NCBI GenBank assembly: GCA_000226015.1
Contig: JH155463.1
Coordinates: 92,617-127,416, forward strand
Reading direction: 5' to 3'
Length of the DNA stretch: 34,800 bases
DNA from: Mnemiopsis leidyi
Taxonomy: Eukaryota > Ctenophora > Tentaculata > Lobata > Bolinopsidae
Made by a program: the position numbers and the translations under genes. Numbering within the stretch: the first letter of the stretch is position 1; every line of letters begins with the position of its first letter. Shown piece by piece: positions 22,901 to 33,654 of this stretch. The notes under the pieces were generated by a model. It saw only the letters and a list, made by a program, of their open reading frames with translations. It was not told the DNA's origin and searched no databases.

Positions 22901-25900
22901 TTTCGCCTCCTTCAAGAACTCCTTTACGTCCGAGTTTACTTTTCTCCTCCGGCCACGTTTTGACACCGGGACCGGGGATTCTTCAGCAGTAGCAGCGGGA
23001 CTGGTCTCTGTTCTACTGGAAGTGACATATGAATTCCCCATTTCGACAGAGACAGAAGATGAAATGGTCGCTGTTCTACCAGTCCGTCGTTTTGTAGGAG
23101 TTGTAAGAATGGAGGGTTGATCAAGGGATAGCTTTGCATCGCTTGCTTCTTCTTCTTCGTGTCCACTCGATGCGGGAGCGGGGTTTTTCTTCTTCCGCCC
23201 TCTTTTAGTTGGTACAGCAGGCTTTTTCTTTGTGGCAGCAGCTCTAGAAATTGACGAATGTGGCGGCTTAGGTTCGTGAACAAGGGGTTCAACAGACTCT
23301 ATATCGTCTTCCTCTGATTCCGTTTCGACAATCGTTTTCTTCCTGCCACCTCTAACTGACTTAAATGTCCGTGAATTAGTTTTAGCAGCAGCGCCAGCAC
23401 GGTAAGAAGTAACACTTCTGCTTGATCTAGAGCTGGCTACAGAATCCTGCGTTTCATCACTTTCGTATTGTAGTCCAATGTCGTCTCCGTGTTTTGAATC
23501 ATCTTCTACGTCACTTAGAACACGCTTCTGACGTCTCGTCCCCCGCCTTGGAGGTGCCGTGTTGATAACTTCTGGTTCAGTAGGTTTTGTTGAGATTGGA
23601 ATGGAGGATTTTTCTTTCTTTGGGTTGTTTGGCAATGATTGCACCGGTTTTCTTTTTCTGGAGGGACCTGAGAAATATGTTGTTAAAACTCAAATAACAT
23701 ATTTGAACAACAAATTAAGATCACCAACGGGAATATGACTTTTTAAAATTCACCGCGGGGTGATTATCTTTCACACAATTGTCTGGGCCTATTATAACTC
23801 TGCTGATTTGTCTGTTTATCAGTCAATGCCATATTTGGAAGATTTTTGGAAGATTTACTTAAGTGTCATGGAGCTGTAAACCATATATGGTGATGGGTTA
23901 AGCGCCCACGTGCAAATTGTAAGTAGGAAACATGGTAACGTGCAAGGTTGTATTTCAGCTTTCTAGATGCCCAAGTATGGATGCGTTATGGTTTAAATGC
24001 TTCATTATTTGTAACTAGCATTCTGATTTTTGTTTTTTAATACGGTGAAAAGAATGAGGTATTCTTTTATGTTGCCTTGGCCTACCAGGCTCGTTATGAA
24101 TTATAATTGGGAATTTTAATTTTATCGCAGTACTACCTCTGTGGTATACGCCTCTATACAGCGCGGTTTTGAATCCCCTAATCTATAATCCCTTTAGACT
24201 CAAATGAGTTTCAAGTGCTTAGTTATAAATTCTCGGGTATCAGTTTCAATTACTCAAAACCGAAAATAAACGTCTTACTTTCGACTTATTACCGCTAAAC
24301 GAGGCTTCTCCAAGTACGTGGTCCCTCAGTTGTACACGGTTTTGAAAGCTAAAATATTCCATTCCAAAAAACACGTACTAAAGAGGAGCTACTGTATAAA
24401 GTCATAAAACATATCGTACCTGGAAGTGTCTCCTGTACGATGGAAGCAGACTTGGGCCTATCTTTGGGTTCCTGCTTGGGTACTTGAACAGGAACAACTT
24501 TAGTGGCAGTACAAGACGTGATGAGATCCAATTCCACGACCTCGTCACTGTCCTCGTCACTGTCCTCCTCCATCAAGCCTGGCAGTAAGGCAGGATAAGC
24601 CATCATCTGCTTAAAGATCGCTAAAACACCTTAGATTTTGTATACTACTTTCATGTAAGTCAGGATAAGCCATTATCTGCTTAAAGATCGCTAAAACACC
24701 TTAAATTTTATTATCCTGCTTTCATGAAAAATTATAACTGAATATTATACCTAATTCTTGAAGCACGTGAAACTCTGAAGAAATTTACCATCTGCTGACT
24801 AAAATAACCTAAAGCCTTATACTTCATTTTGCGATAGCAGTGCTGGTACTGCACTATCTCACAATGATTTCATTTGAAAACATCACGTGCTGAGTGGGGT
24901 GGGGTAACTACTCCCCGTTACATACAACTGTGCGGTTTCCAGCGAATCACAACTTATATTGACTCTCCCCCATCTAATATGAAGCATCAAAGTATTGGTC
25001 TTTTCATCATTGTATTGGTATTGGTCTTTTCGGTTTAAGTATCAACGAGACGCTAGATTAATGTCGAATGAACAGTCACGAATATGACGATTTCAAAATA
25101 ACTTAAGAGAAATGTGAAAAACAAACCAAATTCCGGCAGCTCATCTTCATCATCAAAAACTGTCGACTGTTTGACCCTTCTGTCTGAAAATATTAAAAAC
25201 TACTCGTCACCATGTTTGGCTTCCATTCATATCCAATACAGTGTTTTGACTGACCACTATAGCAATACGTGCTGATTATTAAATCACAAATATCTCGTCA
25301 CAGTAGCACTATTCATAGGAACAGTTGTGTCGTGATTAAATCTCTGCAGAAGTCTGAGGAAGCGTACCATTTAGTATCCAGAGCGCATCACAATCGCTAC
25401 TTTACCGGGGCCACAATTTCAAACCCAATTTAGAAATGAAAACGCGGCGTTAGGAGTCCAGAGTTGCGCGTCACCACTAACCTTTACCACGTGTTTTTAT
25501 AACTGCACTCTTCTTTTTAGCCTCCAACTTTTGTTTGATCTCCCGTCTCTTGCGGAGAAGTTCCTCCACACTGTCCAACTTGAGGATGGTCTGCCGAGTT
25601 GCAGGCTCCTTGGTCTCTGAACATTCTACCTGCTCATCCCCATTAGGAGGTGTGGGATCCTTTACAGCATCCTTTACAGCATCAAGTCCCCCAGAAGATA
25701 CGTTATCCCTTTCAGAAGTCTTCTTTTTCGTGTCTGGTTTCTTTTCTTCTTCTGATTCTGAAGAAGTAACTCTCTTTTTTCTCCGATTTGGAACTGTCTT
25801 GGGTTTTGATACGTTTACTTTTCTTTCTTTGCCTAAATCCTTTCTATTCGTGGATTCGTTCTTCTTTACTGGACCTGATATGATAAAGGCTTGGTTATAT

Positions 25901-28900
25901 AACCGAGGCTTAGTTACGGCTTTTCTTTACCGCAATTAATAAACTAAAATGCAACAAATAAAATAAACTTGCAACTAATAAACAACATAACAAACAAGCA
26001 TTCAAAGACTTTTACATAAACGAATCAAAATCGAAAATGACTGCTCAAGTTAGATAAACTTACTGATGAGGTCGATCGTTTTAATTACATGGTCATCAAC
26101 TGAAAGAGAAATTGCACATTGAACGTCGGTCTAGTCTGTAAAACTCGATTAATCGGCGCATCATCTCAACCAATTTCATTTCAAGCCATTTCATCATATT
26201 CTAGGGTAGTTTCACAATAGTTACGAGGAAAGTTACTCGACCATTAATCGCTTTTTATGTCCCTAACGCTTGGTCTGTTTTACATGTTTAACAGTCGGTT
26301 TACCCTAATTATGCTGCACTTGAGTGACGTTTAAGTCCATAATTTATTCAAAGCGCTTTGCACCATCGAATATGAAGTTCTTAATCATCTATGTTAACTT
26401 GTTCAAATTACGGTCAGTATGGTTGTTACTATTTGCTTATTTGATCAGGTCGTGCCATTATTGGAACTTTATCGCAAATCAGATTGTTCATTGTAGCACT
26501 ACTGACTACAATAAATAGTTTTCGCCGAGCAGTTCTAGGGATCAATTTAAAAATATCGGCGATGGGAAAATAGTAGAAGATTTACCCGGTAGAGTGTTCA
26601 GCTGGGAATCGTATACAGGTCTATCATCGTCGTCACTATCAAACATCGACATGAATGACTTCCCTGATTTGTCCTGAACAGTAAATCAGATCAAAAACTT
26701 GACAGCAGCTGTATTCAAAATCGTAGACAAATGATCAAGCGAAAAAAATTGGGATTCTTTTTCGTCAGTAATGTTAGTTTCGTAGAGTATTGAAAATACA
26801 TGGCTGAAATCTAAGATTTCGGTACAATTTAAGATTTTCGGAAAAAATTTTAGCCTGACCGGACTACCGCTCTATCTATCAGTATCATCCAACACTAATC
26901 AAACTTCTCTGATATTGCCTTAGTTAACTCGTCAAGGTGGGTTTTAGCTTATGACCTCAAAATCTATGAGCCGATACACCATTAACGATTTACTAACCCC
27001 GGTCGAGGTGGGGGAAAGACCTCTTGAAAGGCAAAATGACAAATTCCAATTCCAGCTATGATTGGATTTACAGAGTACTATAGGCGAGGCCGGGCAGATG
27101 ACAGTTTCCAATTATGACTCACCTACAATTTACAGCCAATGTCATTAACTTAATCAACGTTAACCCCTTGAGCAATAAGCTTAAATCAATGTGATGAGTT
27201 TAAGGAAACTACCCGTTTAGGCAAGGCTGCAACCTTATGTTAGCTGCTATCTACATGGTATACTTTTTATTAAGTAAGTAAGTAATCTGTTTTCGCAAAA
27301 TTTCATATGAATTTTCGGCCATTTGCTTCAAAATCTAATAAAACAATCCATGTGGATTGTGCCAATCTGTGTTTAAAAGCATATTTGTCATTCTGTTTCC
27401 GTTCGCAATTCCTCGAGGAACCCATTACAAAAGATGCCACAAAGTTAGGCGTGAATCCTAATTTCCAACTTTATTCGGAGTCGCGAGAAAGCACGGATTT
27501 AGGAGGATTTATGATTTACAGCTGGCTTGAAGTAATTTAATGTTATTTAATGTTATCGAATGTGATCTATAAGTTGCATGTGCGCTTCTATAGCGTGTGT
27601 TCGTACCTGAGAATTCGGTTCTCCCTTGACTTTAACGTCAAAGTTCTCTGTTCCACCGATCAACTTTACATCAAGTTCCAAAGTGCAGGGCGAATCAAAA
27701 TCGTCCTGAGCGAAATTTTTCTAATGAATTAAGCAAAAAGATGAAGATAAATGGTGTAATTCCATGGGTTATAACAGAACTTTAATGGAGAATCAAATGA
27801 TAGCGTAAAGAGGGTAATATCCAAACCTCTGCTTGCGGAGAAGGTGGGCTGTTGTCATCCACTTTACTATTAGTCACAGGAAAATCATCTGTAACCGGGG
27901 CAGGTATGTTATCGCTTACAGGGACCTGTCCAAGAGAATCCCTGGCCTCGCCAACACTCGGCGACTCCTGAACATGGGTTATAACAAGGGAGCAGGGATC
28001 CTGCACCGAGGTTATTTGCAGCTCATCAGCGTCGTCCTCGTCAAGTTGTTCAAGGTTACCTGCTTTACTTGGTTCATCTACTTCGCAGTCTGTCTCAGCG
28101 TCCTCGTCAGCGTCCTCAATAATCATAGCGGCTTGTTCGTCCTTACTATTGGTCTCTGTAGTCGAACAGAGATCATCACTTTTGCCTGTTTTGTTTTGTA
28201 TATTGCTCTCTGTAGCACCAAATTCCTTGTTAGGATCAGTTTCTTCAGCCGTTTTATCTGAGTCGTCAGACTGATTCTCTAAATCCTCATTGATGCCTAG
28301 CTGCGCTTCAGTCTCAATTTGTTGAATATCTTTAACTTTTTTACAGATCTCCTTCTCCTTCTCCTTCTCCTTCTCCTTCTCCTTCTCCTTCTCCTTCTCC
28401 TTCTCCTTCTCCTTCTCCTTCTCCTTCTCCTTCTCCTTCTCCTTCTCCTTCTCATTCTCCTTCTCTTTCTCCTTCTCCATCTCCTTCTCCTTCGCCGTCT
28501 CCTTCTCCGTCTTCTTCTCTTTCTCCATCTCATCTTCGACAGGAATCTCAGGAATCTCCTGAGTTTCGACAAATTCTCCCTCAACATTCCCGTCAGACAT
28601 ATCTACTAGCTTGATCTGTGACTCGACCTCCAATATCTTAGTTGGAGTTGACACAGGATCTGAACTGGGTTTTCCCGCGACAGAGCGGGTGGGTGTCCTG
28701 ACTATGTCCTCCACAAAGTCCTCTCTAGGAGGGGTCTTCTCCAGGTCCTCTACTATTGAGGTGTTGTTGCTGCATGTAGATGATGTCTTAGTCGACATCA
28801 CACTCGCCCACATCTGGCTATCCTCTGAAAGAAATGTGTAAGGTGAACAAGTTTCTATATTAGGATAAATGGTTACGAATTAAGTTCATAAGATAAGATA

Positions 28901-31900
28901 TTTCAAGGTAGAATGTAGATCAGCCTGAAATCTTTCAAGGTCTGCCAGGACCTCTGCTCACGTCACACCAAAGTGTACCACCAGCGGCACATGGTTTAAA
29001 GAGCCGATGTCAACTCATGACTAGATGCACTGCCCCTTATTTTCATGTGAAGGACACAGCCGGACGATATCGTTTAGAGAGTCGAAATTACACTGAAACC
29101 GCACTTAACGGTAACTTTTCATGAGCATTACTTCACATTCCACCACCGCCCTCTATTAACAGATCATTTCCCAGTCTACGACGACAAAGGCCGGCCTATT
29201 ACCAACACTTAGTCCCACCCCATATCTACCTTACCTGCCATAGAGTTCATCAAACTTCTCCGGTATTTGTCTCTCCTATCAAGGGAGTTTTCTAGCTCCG
29301 ATTCCGACATAGCGGGAGGCTCGATCAGACTTTCGTGAAGACTGGGAGTGAGGGAGCGAGTGTGGGGTCGAGATACGGGGAGAGGAGGGGAGGGTCTGGA
29401 GGGGATGGTGGGAATATCTTCCTCAACGTCTGTAGCGTCGCTGTCTGTACCGTCATTGTTCTGTGGTGGATTTGGTCATAGGTTGCTTATTGCTTAGTCA
29501 CTGCAATAATCCTTGCTATCTTATTTAGTCTGAATTTAAAATGCTCTGTCCAAAACAAGCTAGCTTTTTTACTAAGGCCATAAACCACTCTGGCCAAACG
29601 AACATATTATCTTGATATTTTTGTTGTGCAATTAGGTGCTTATCATCTTTCAGCTAAGAGTCGCATCAAATTTTCTACTTTCTCAACGTATGTACGCACA
29701 GAGTGAGAACCGAGCGTGTAGCTAGAAACCAATGGTCCGGACTCCAGAGTACTTAACTCATAGTGTGCAGCCTGTCAGAAATATACTGAAAATGAACGCT
29801 GATTGGAAATTCTGGCCCTGCTCGGTCCTCGAATTTCCAACCGGGGTGGCTTTAATGACAACTGCCACCGAAAGGAAATCCACATTTGCGATTTTTGTAA
29901 AATTGCATTCGAGCACGCAGTGTTTCAAATTATATAACTTGTCCCGACAAAATCTTTTCAAAATCCTGAACTTGGGGAGGGGGTCGGCAAATTTCCTTGT
30001 TTATTGAAAGTGGATTTAAAAGCAATTTTTTAGAATTTAGTGCCATTTAACGCGGTCTTTTGCAAACCTGTGTCGCTGAAGTTGATGTTGGCGAAAATCC
30101 TCCTGCTTGTGCTTCTCCGATATCAGATAAAATGCTGGTTTCTGCAGAGGGTGTGGGTTAGCTTAAATAGGTATAAGTAACTGACATATTTATAACTGAC
30201 ATATATAACCCCTACATATTGACATATGTCTGATTGGATTTTTAGAAGATCATTTATCGTTTAATCAATTTGTCGAATTCGACCGAGTCATACATTCAAG
30301 ATTGAATCGTCGCATAAAACATTTTATTGGAGCTGCCATTTTCGACAAGTCCTCCAACAATTTATGCCGACAGTCGAAGTCAAGTTCCCTTTTTAATAAC
30401 ATTGGCGCCACGCATGATCGATTGAGTGCAATAATTAGGTTTCCAAGAATCAATTTAGATTTTAGACTAAACTGAATGCTAGAAATTTTCTTTTGTCCTC
30501 ATTATTCTCGTTACTAACTCAGAGGGTAATACTGTAACGCCACAGTTTCCTTTGGGGACCGACATTGCAATTAAAGACGATTATAAGGTATCCTTCTACA
30601 CTTCAGACTAGCACCGTGACAAGGATCATATCTAACCTGCTTGAACACCTGGTTTACTTGTACTCTTCTCCACACAAGTAATCTCCATATCACTACAATC
30701 TGCAGACACTGCGAGACCCTGGCTTTTACTTTCAGTCCGCACTTCTGGAGGTTCGTCGTCCTCGCTGGCAGTGGCGGTGTCTCCAGTAGTGTCACAATAC
30801 TCCGTGGCTTTATCTTCTTTAGCACTGTCAAGCTTTGATGTCGACAATTTTGTGTCTTCTTTCGTTTGATCCTGAACTAGTTCGCCCTTGTTGTTGTTTT
30901 CCTTTTCATTGTCACTTTTATCTTCATCCTCCTCTGGAGGAAGAGTGATGTCCCAGCATTGCGTGTTCACTTCATCTGTTCGGCCAATATTGTCCTCCTC
31001 GCCTTCTGATTCCTGCCAAATGGATAAAAACTCAGTTATACTGGTTAAATAACTTACACTAAACGCGCGTAGTGAACGTTTAATATACTTTTACAGGTTC
31101 GAAACCTATCTACGAATTGGGATTTGGGCTCGCAACCATTATGAGGATTTTAGGTCAACTAAACGCGATTAGTTGGCCCGCAAAAAGAGAGAGCCGGTTA
31201 ACTTTAACAGGCACGTAACGATCCGTCCGTTGTAGTCACGTGATCAAGTGATTGGATACATCTGGTCACGTGATCACTCGAGTCACATTTACGGAGCTAA
31301 AGTTAATTTGTGGCAAACTGTACCCGGAAAACAAGTTTTCCCAACATCTGTTACATGCTGGAGCTAAAGTTGGATACTAGCAGAGAAGCCGAAATTGTAC
31401 AAACATTTCTCCGACGATTTTAATTGTTTAATCCCATGCTTTTAGTGCGCTGAAGATATTCAAGAGGCTGGTTTCGATAAAAAAATAGTTTCGACCAAAA
31501 ATGTGAGTGATCGATTCGAGTTCGGCTGAATTTGGTCTTTATCTTAATCATCATGAACTCAGCTCCTGTGGAAAATTTGGTTTGCTCGACATTTGACAAC
31601 TGTTGAGGGCTAATGTCGAGGAATGCAGAGGATGAGAATTATTGTGGAGATTAAGCAGGGTTGAGGGCGAAAACTAACACTTTTTAGATGATTGCTCATC
31701 GACTTGAGGCGTTGGTTGTTTTAATCTCTCTCAATTTTTTCTAAGTTTTAAAACTAAATATCAGAGAGAAAGTCTGGACTTACAGTGGTCGCCTGGGCCT
31801 CAGCCGCTTCTTCATTATTATCGTTGTTTAAATCGACTATCTCCGATCCACAATCTGATTCTTCTTCATCTGAGCAGGATATTTCATTTTATCATGTTAT

Positions 31901-33219
31901 TGACACACTTACCGTTATAACTTATAACCAGTCTCCTTTATCTGACCTATCTAGCTATTGCCTGAAATTCACTAACTATGATTGTTCATTTAAGAAAAAT
32001 ACGACCAGTTCTACGAACATCGAACTAAACCTTCGAGCACTAGTTTAGGTTGCTGTGAGTCCGGAATGGTGGTCGAATCGTCCCCCATCACGACATTTGG
32101 TCGTTGAGAGTCCGGAACGGTCGAAGCCGAGTTCTCTCCTTGTAGTTTGGCCAATGTTTCCAGTTCTCGCCGAGTGTTCATCAGACTTGTGTCACGACCA
32201 AGGTCATCCGATTGATTAAAGTTGAGTAACCTTCCTTGTACCTAGAAATTGGAGAAAGTTAAGTTTAGCTTCGGAATTTGTATAAGCTGTAGTTGTATAA
32301 ATGAAAAACTGGAGGAGACAAAGTTTGGAACTATGGAGACTCGGGAGATCAAAGGAAGCTCTTTGTAGCACCGGTCGTTTTATATTAAAAGTTGTAAGTT
32401 ATATTGTTGTAGAATTGAAGTAAAATGTAAAGTGAAGTTTTGCAACCGTGAACCGATGTGGTTAACATTAATTACCGCAAGCGTTCTCAGTGTCTGCAAT
32501 ATGCCGTAACAGTAACAGCTCAAGTATGATGCAACACACTACAGAGACAGGTCAGAACTTACCACTTTTTACAAGTCCCCGTTTTGTTTACGTACAATTC
32601 ATATTGACTTAGTATGGCATAGGGCGGCACTTTCTAATGTTAATCAAACTTTTTGTTTTGATTTCCTTAAAAATATCGTTTGCACCGTATAATCGAGGCA
32701 ATGCTAACCTTGTTCGGTCCTGGAGTTTCCGGGACCTGTTTATCGAGTTTATTTGCAGTCCTCGCAGGGGACTTCTGAGGGGAATCTTCAACGTACAGTA
32801 GAGATGATCTGAGGAAATTACCCTTAATCAACTGATTCATAAATGACATTTTCACTAAAACCCCATATATCAAGGATCGTTGTTTATCACAGCAGAAGGC
32901 GTGGTATAGTTAAATAAACAAGATCCGAAACGACAACAGATTTGTTGGTTTGAATATCAAGTTCGAGAAGTTCATACCATATAAAGCAGCTAGGCAGAAT
33001 AGTTACAGCAGTGAGCAGCTAGACGACTCACGAAATAGCTACAGGTTCGATTTTTTGTAACCAAATGTTTTTCAAAATTGGAGTTTGACTTACTCGTCTA
33101 AGTTAGGTAAAAACTGAGAAGCAGGGACAGCCTCAACATCACTGCTTTCCCCATCCGCGCTGATCTCTAGAGCTTGAACCTCCTCTTGTATCCGAACTGT
33201 TTTAGCTGGAGTTGAACTA
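15133..33219 (-). CDS. MDC1-like tandem-BRCT DNA-damage mediator (5' end missing)
   Basis: Nineteen exons, in transcript order: 33219-33094, 32808-32709, 32241-32031, 31869-31784, 31012-30637, 30141-30068, 29460-29235, 28824-27827, 26673-26586, 26099-26064, 25874-25482, 25183-25127, 24620-24420, 23667-22712, 17824-17723, 16992-16864, 16483-16384, 16257-16093 and 15338-15133 (TAG). Every junction is GT-AG and every phase matches; after one split base they sum to 4,629 bases, 1,542 residues plus stop. The body is disordered and acidic, with S/T-P and SQ/TQ sites, a (Lys-Glu)n tract and a basic exon with AT-hook-like patches. The last 200 residues form two BRCT domains whose second half resembles MDC1 most closely ([21 protein letters not shown]). 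MDC1 binds phosphorylated H2A.X at breaks and recruits repair factors. An FHA domain would lie right of the window. PTIP is an alternative, less close around [20 protein letters not shown]. Confidence 0.85.
15919..15996. repeat. AGGACTTTAATTAAAC short tandem repeat
   Basis: Four to five imperfect copies of a 16-21 base unit, CAGGACTTTAATTAA with variable linkers, lie in the intron between the last two exons of the MDC1-like gene. Confidence 0.8.
17340..17610 (-). mobile_element. Dispersed repeat, inverted copy 1
   Basis: The reverse complement of this stretch matches 34585-34795. Shared segments include AGAAGAAAAGTTAGACCAG, AATCCGAATTTGATAGT, AAAACCACGT and TTCTGGCTGGA..CACGCTTTGCG. The element also contains a diverged internal duplication of the AGAAGAAAAG..A..CCAG module. 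It has no coding capacity that I can see, so it is probably a non-autonomous transposon or repeat fragment, lodged in an intron of the MDC1-like gene. Confidence 0.8.
18915..18930. repeat. 16-bp perfect palindrome
   Basis: GGTCAAAATTTTGACC is its own reverse complement. Related TGACCAT and GGTCA words recur at 18855-18900 and 18927-18935. It is in intronic sequence with no assigned function. Confidence 0.7.
19508..19548. repeat. Strong inverted repeat (hairpin)
   Basis: AACACTGTCACAT at 19511-19523 pairs perfectly with ATGTGACAGTGTT at 19532-19544 around an 8-base spacer. A three-base A/T extension of the stem follows a one-base bulge. It lies about 560 bases upstream of the GPCR start. It could be a cruciform, a tiny MITE remnant or part of a regulatory site; the stem is short for a typical miRNA precursor. 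Confidence 0.75.
20112..20993 (+). CDS. Rhodopsin-like (class A) GPCR, intronless, apparently frameshifted at the C-terminus
   Basis: The ATG at 20112 opens 293 residues with seven hydrophobic segments. An N-glycosylation sequon (NQT) lies at residues 10-12. Class A landmarks are Asp70 in helix 2 (IAVCDL), Cys97 and Cys176 for the extracellular disulfide, Trp148 in helix 4, Pro200 in helix 5 and Pro247 in helix 6 (SVLPYAVY). Helix 1 has GD instead of GN. The DRY position reads TKL (121-123) and NPxxY reads NIYII (286-290), so classical G-protein coupling is doubtful. The frame stops at TGA 20991-20993, right after helix 7. The next frame, from 20987, encodes [16 protein letters not shown], a typical helix 8, and stays open to TAG 21086-21088. 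The ligand is unknown. The gene lies inside an intron of the opposite-strand MDC1-like gene. Confidence 0.88.
   Translation: MTTSSAQFSNQTLYGIKSGPVRYLWGGYFFFVLLSSLIGDSIILIASIKYRAFKLHKVIVVIIQHIAVCDLIVSVTYIAPRMISLFADGWILGDSLCYTYAYIKYFFNQAGILLICTMTTTKLFMVKYPLRSRTWSAKRGKLICSIAWILSLMLPIVSSVIIDASDIAFDYKSYTCDFGFTAEIWNWLAPALTAAFSVLPNCLVLATTVKLLIEAKGLAGRQRQSLKWQGIVTTVATSIVYGISVLPYAVYRILVPVMPSAQPGSFFKIHYYRVSLSFLSLNTISNIYIISIA
20987..21088 (+). pseudogene. Out-of-frame helix 8 and tail of the GPCR
   Basis: Thirty-three codons in the frame next to the GPCR frame end at TAG 21086-21088. They begin [11 protein letters not shown], the form expected just after NPxxY in class A receptors. The overlap with the receptor's last codons points to a one- or two-base indel near 20983-20990, either a real mutation or a sequencing error. 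Confidence 0.7.
21653..21766. repeat. Inverted repeat with GACTGAATCRCTAAC arms
   Basis: GACTGAATCACTAAC (21653-21667) is the inverse complement of GTTAGCGATTCAGTC (21752-21766) except for one base. Related words (GGACGGAATC, TTAGCGATTCAG) recur inside and up to about 21812. The layout resembles a decayed small foldback element. Confidence 0.6.
22712..23667 (-). other. Basic, AT-hook-like exon of the MDC1-like gene
   Basis: This 956-base exon (phase 1 in, 0 out) encodes about 318 residues that alternate acidic Ser patches ([17 protein letters not shown]) with basic RGR-containing clusters (KRGRKKK, KRGRRRK, GRGRRE, GRGKRKK). These resemble AT-hooks without the full RGRP core. A short VKQEVKQE repeat occurs near the 3' end. 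Chromatin association is a reasonable inference. Confidence 0.75.
23881..23890. promoter_or_regulatory. CArG-box-like sequence CCATATATGG
   Basis: This is a perfect match to CC(A/T)6GG, the SRF/MADS-box consensus, in an intron of the MDC1-like gene, 17 bases from a CACGTG at 23907-23912. One site can occur by chance; function is not shown. Confidence 0.25.
24592..24728. repeat. About 66-bp tandem duplication spanning a splice acceptor
   Basis: CAGGATAAGCCATCATCTGC at about 24592 is repeated as CAGGATAAGCCATTATCTGC at about 24661. Both are followed by TTAAAGATCGCTAAAACACC, a diverged AT stretch and TTTCATG. On the minus strand the unit contains the acceptor (TTTTAG/CGATC) and first codons of exon 24620-24420. 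The outer copy is therefore an extra acceptor plus exon start inside the upstream intron. Confidence 0.85.
27827..28824 (-). other. Largest exon of the MDC1-like gene, acidic with (Lys-Glu)n tract
   Basis: This 998-base exon (phase 1 in, 0 out) begins DSQMWASV and holds S/T-P sites (KTPPR, RTPTR, STPTK), a TQ site ([10 protein letters not shown]), the Lys-Glu tract and a long acidic part ([17 protein letters not shown]). I see no folded domain. Confidence 0.75.
28351..28452. repeat. Coding hexanucleotide microsatellite, 17 perfect CCTTCT units
   Basis: CCTTCT is repeated 17 times without error; impure units extend to about 28530. On the minus strand it reads in frame as Lys-Glu repeats within the MDC1-like protein. 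Since six bases are two codons, copy number can change without breaking the frame. Confidence 0.95.
29235..29460 (-). other. Exon of the MDC1-like gene with SDTD-like acidic motif
   Basis: The exon starts [15 protein letters not shown]. In vertebrate MDC1, repeated SDTD motifs phosphorylated by CK2 bind NBS1. Here S-D-A-T-D followed by VEED looks like one such site with an inserted Ala. A Pro-rich stretch ([12 protein letters not shown]) follows. Confidence 0.6.
31235..31276. promoter_or_regulatory. Paired GTCACGTGATCA motifs 30 bp apart
   Basis: The identical 12-mer GTCACGTGATCA occurs at 31235-31246 and 31265-31276, spaced by 30 bases, about three helical turns. It lies in the intron between exons 31869-31784 and 31012-30637. 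Dimeric bHLH-ZIP binding is possible but unproven. Confidence 0.35.
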
Positions 33220-33654
33220 CTGGAATGAATAGCGGTATTTAAGTGACACCTCAAAGTGCTTTACATTTTACACTATTTAAGATTGAAGAAAGTCAAATTT
33301 AAAAGCTAAATGGGCAGATCTGTTTTATCTGTTTATATAATTTACAAGACAAGCGAAGCTCCTAGCCGCGCGCGCTCAAGTAACCGCGGGAAAGAAACAT
33401 ACAGTAAAAACTTCCACAGAGTTTTGCCGTTCGGAGTTCACGTCCGCTCTACTTAACATACCGTATTTATTCAAGGCAAAGTTAACAACTTAATACTTTA
33501 TTTATAGACAGTACTTGTGAAAAGCATTTCATAAAATTATTTTACATAGGATGTTATTTTCATCGGTTTTCAGTTATGATGATACAAGAACGCACAATTT
33601 CAGACACTTTTTCTCGAATTTAAAAAGGATCGCCAAATACCACCTTGGCCCTAT
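33220..33654. other. Intron or 5' flank of the MDC1-like gene
   Basis: No further minus-strand exon with good splice sites was found. The exon at 33219 begins in phase 2, so at least one more coding exon lies to the right, most likely beyond 34800. A GC-rich patch (CCGCGCGCGCTC) occurs near 33366. Confidence 0.4.

Noticed and set aside
22740..23120. Plus-strand open frames rich in Phe, Ser and Leu
   Set aside because: Antisense shadows of the Lys/Glu-rich basic exon of the MDC1-like gene.
24604..24606. Exon beginning at ATGATGG with acceptor TTTAAGCAG
   Set aside because: It would put the upstream exon 25183-25127 out of phase. The acceptor TTTTAG ending at 24621 restores the frame.
25535..25939. 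134-codon plus-strand open frame
   Set aside because: Antisense shadow of minus-strand exon 25874-25482, which fits neighbouring phases and has better composition.
27833..28261. 142-codon plus-strand open frame
   Set aside because: Antisense of the acidic part of exon 28824-27827; no domain and no splice support.
28297..28609. Long open frames of nearly pure Arg (minus strand) and pure Leu (plus strand)
   Set aside because: They are alternate-frame readings of the CCTTCT microsatellite. The Lys-Glu frame joins flanking exons in phase.
29732..30007. 91-codon plus-strand open frame and its antisense frame
   Set aside because: They fall in an intron of the MDC1-like gene, with no motif and no splice or start context.
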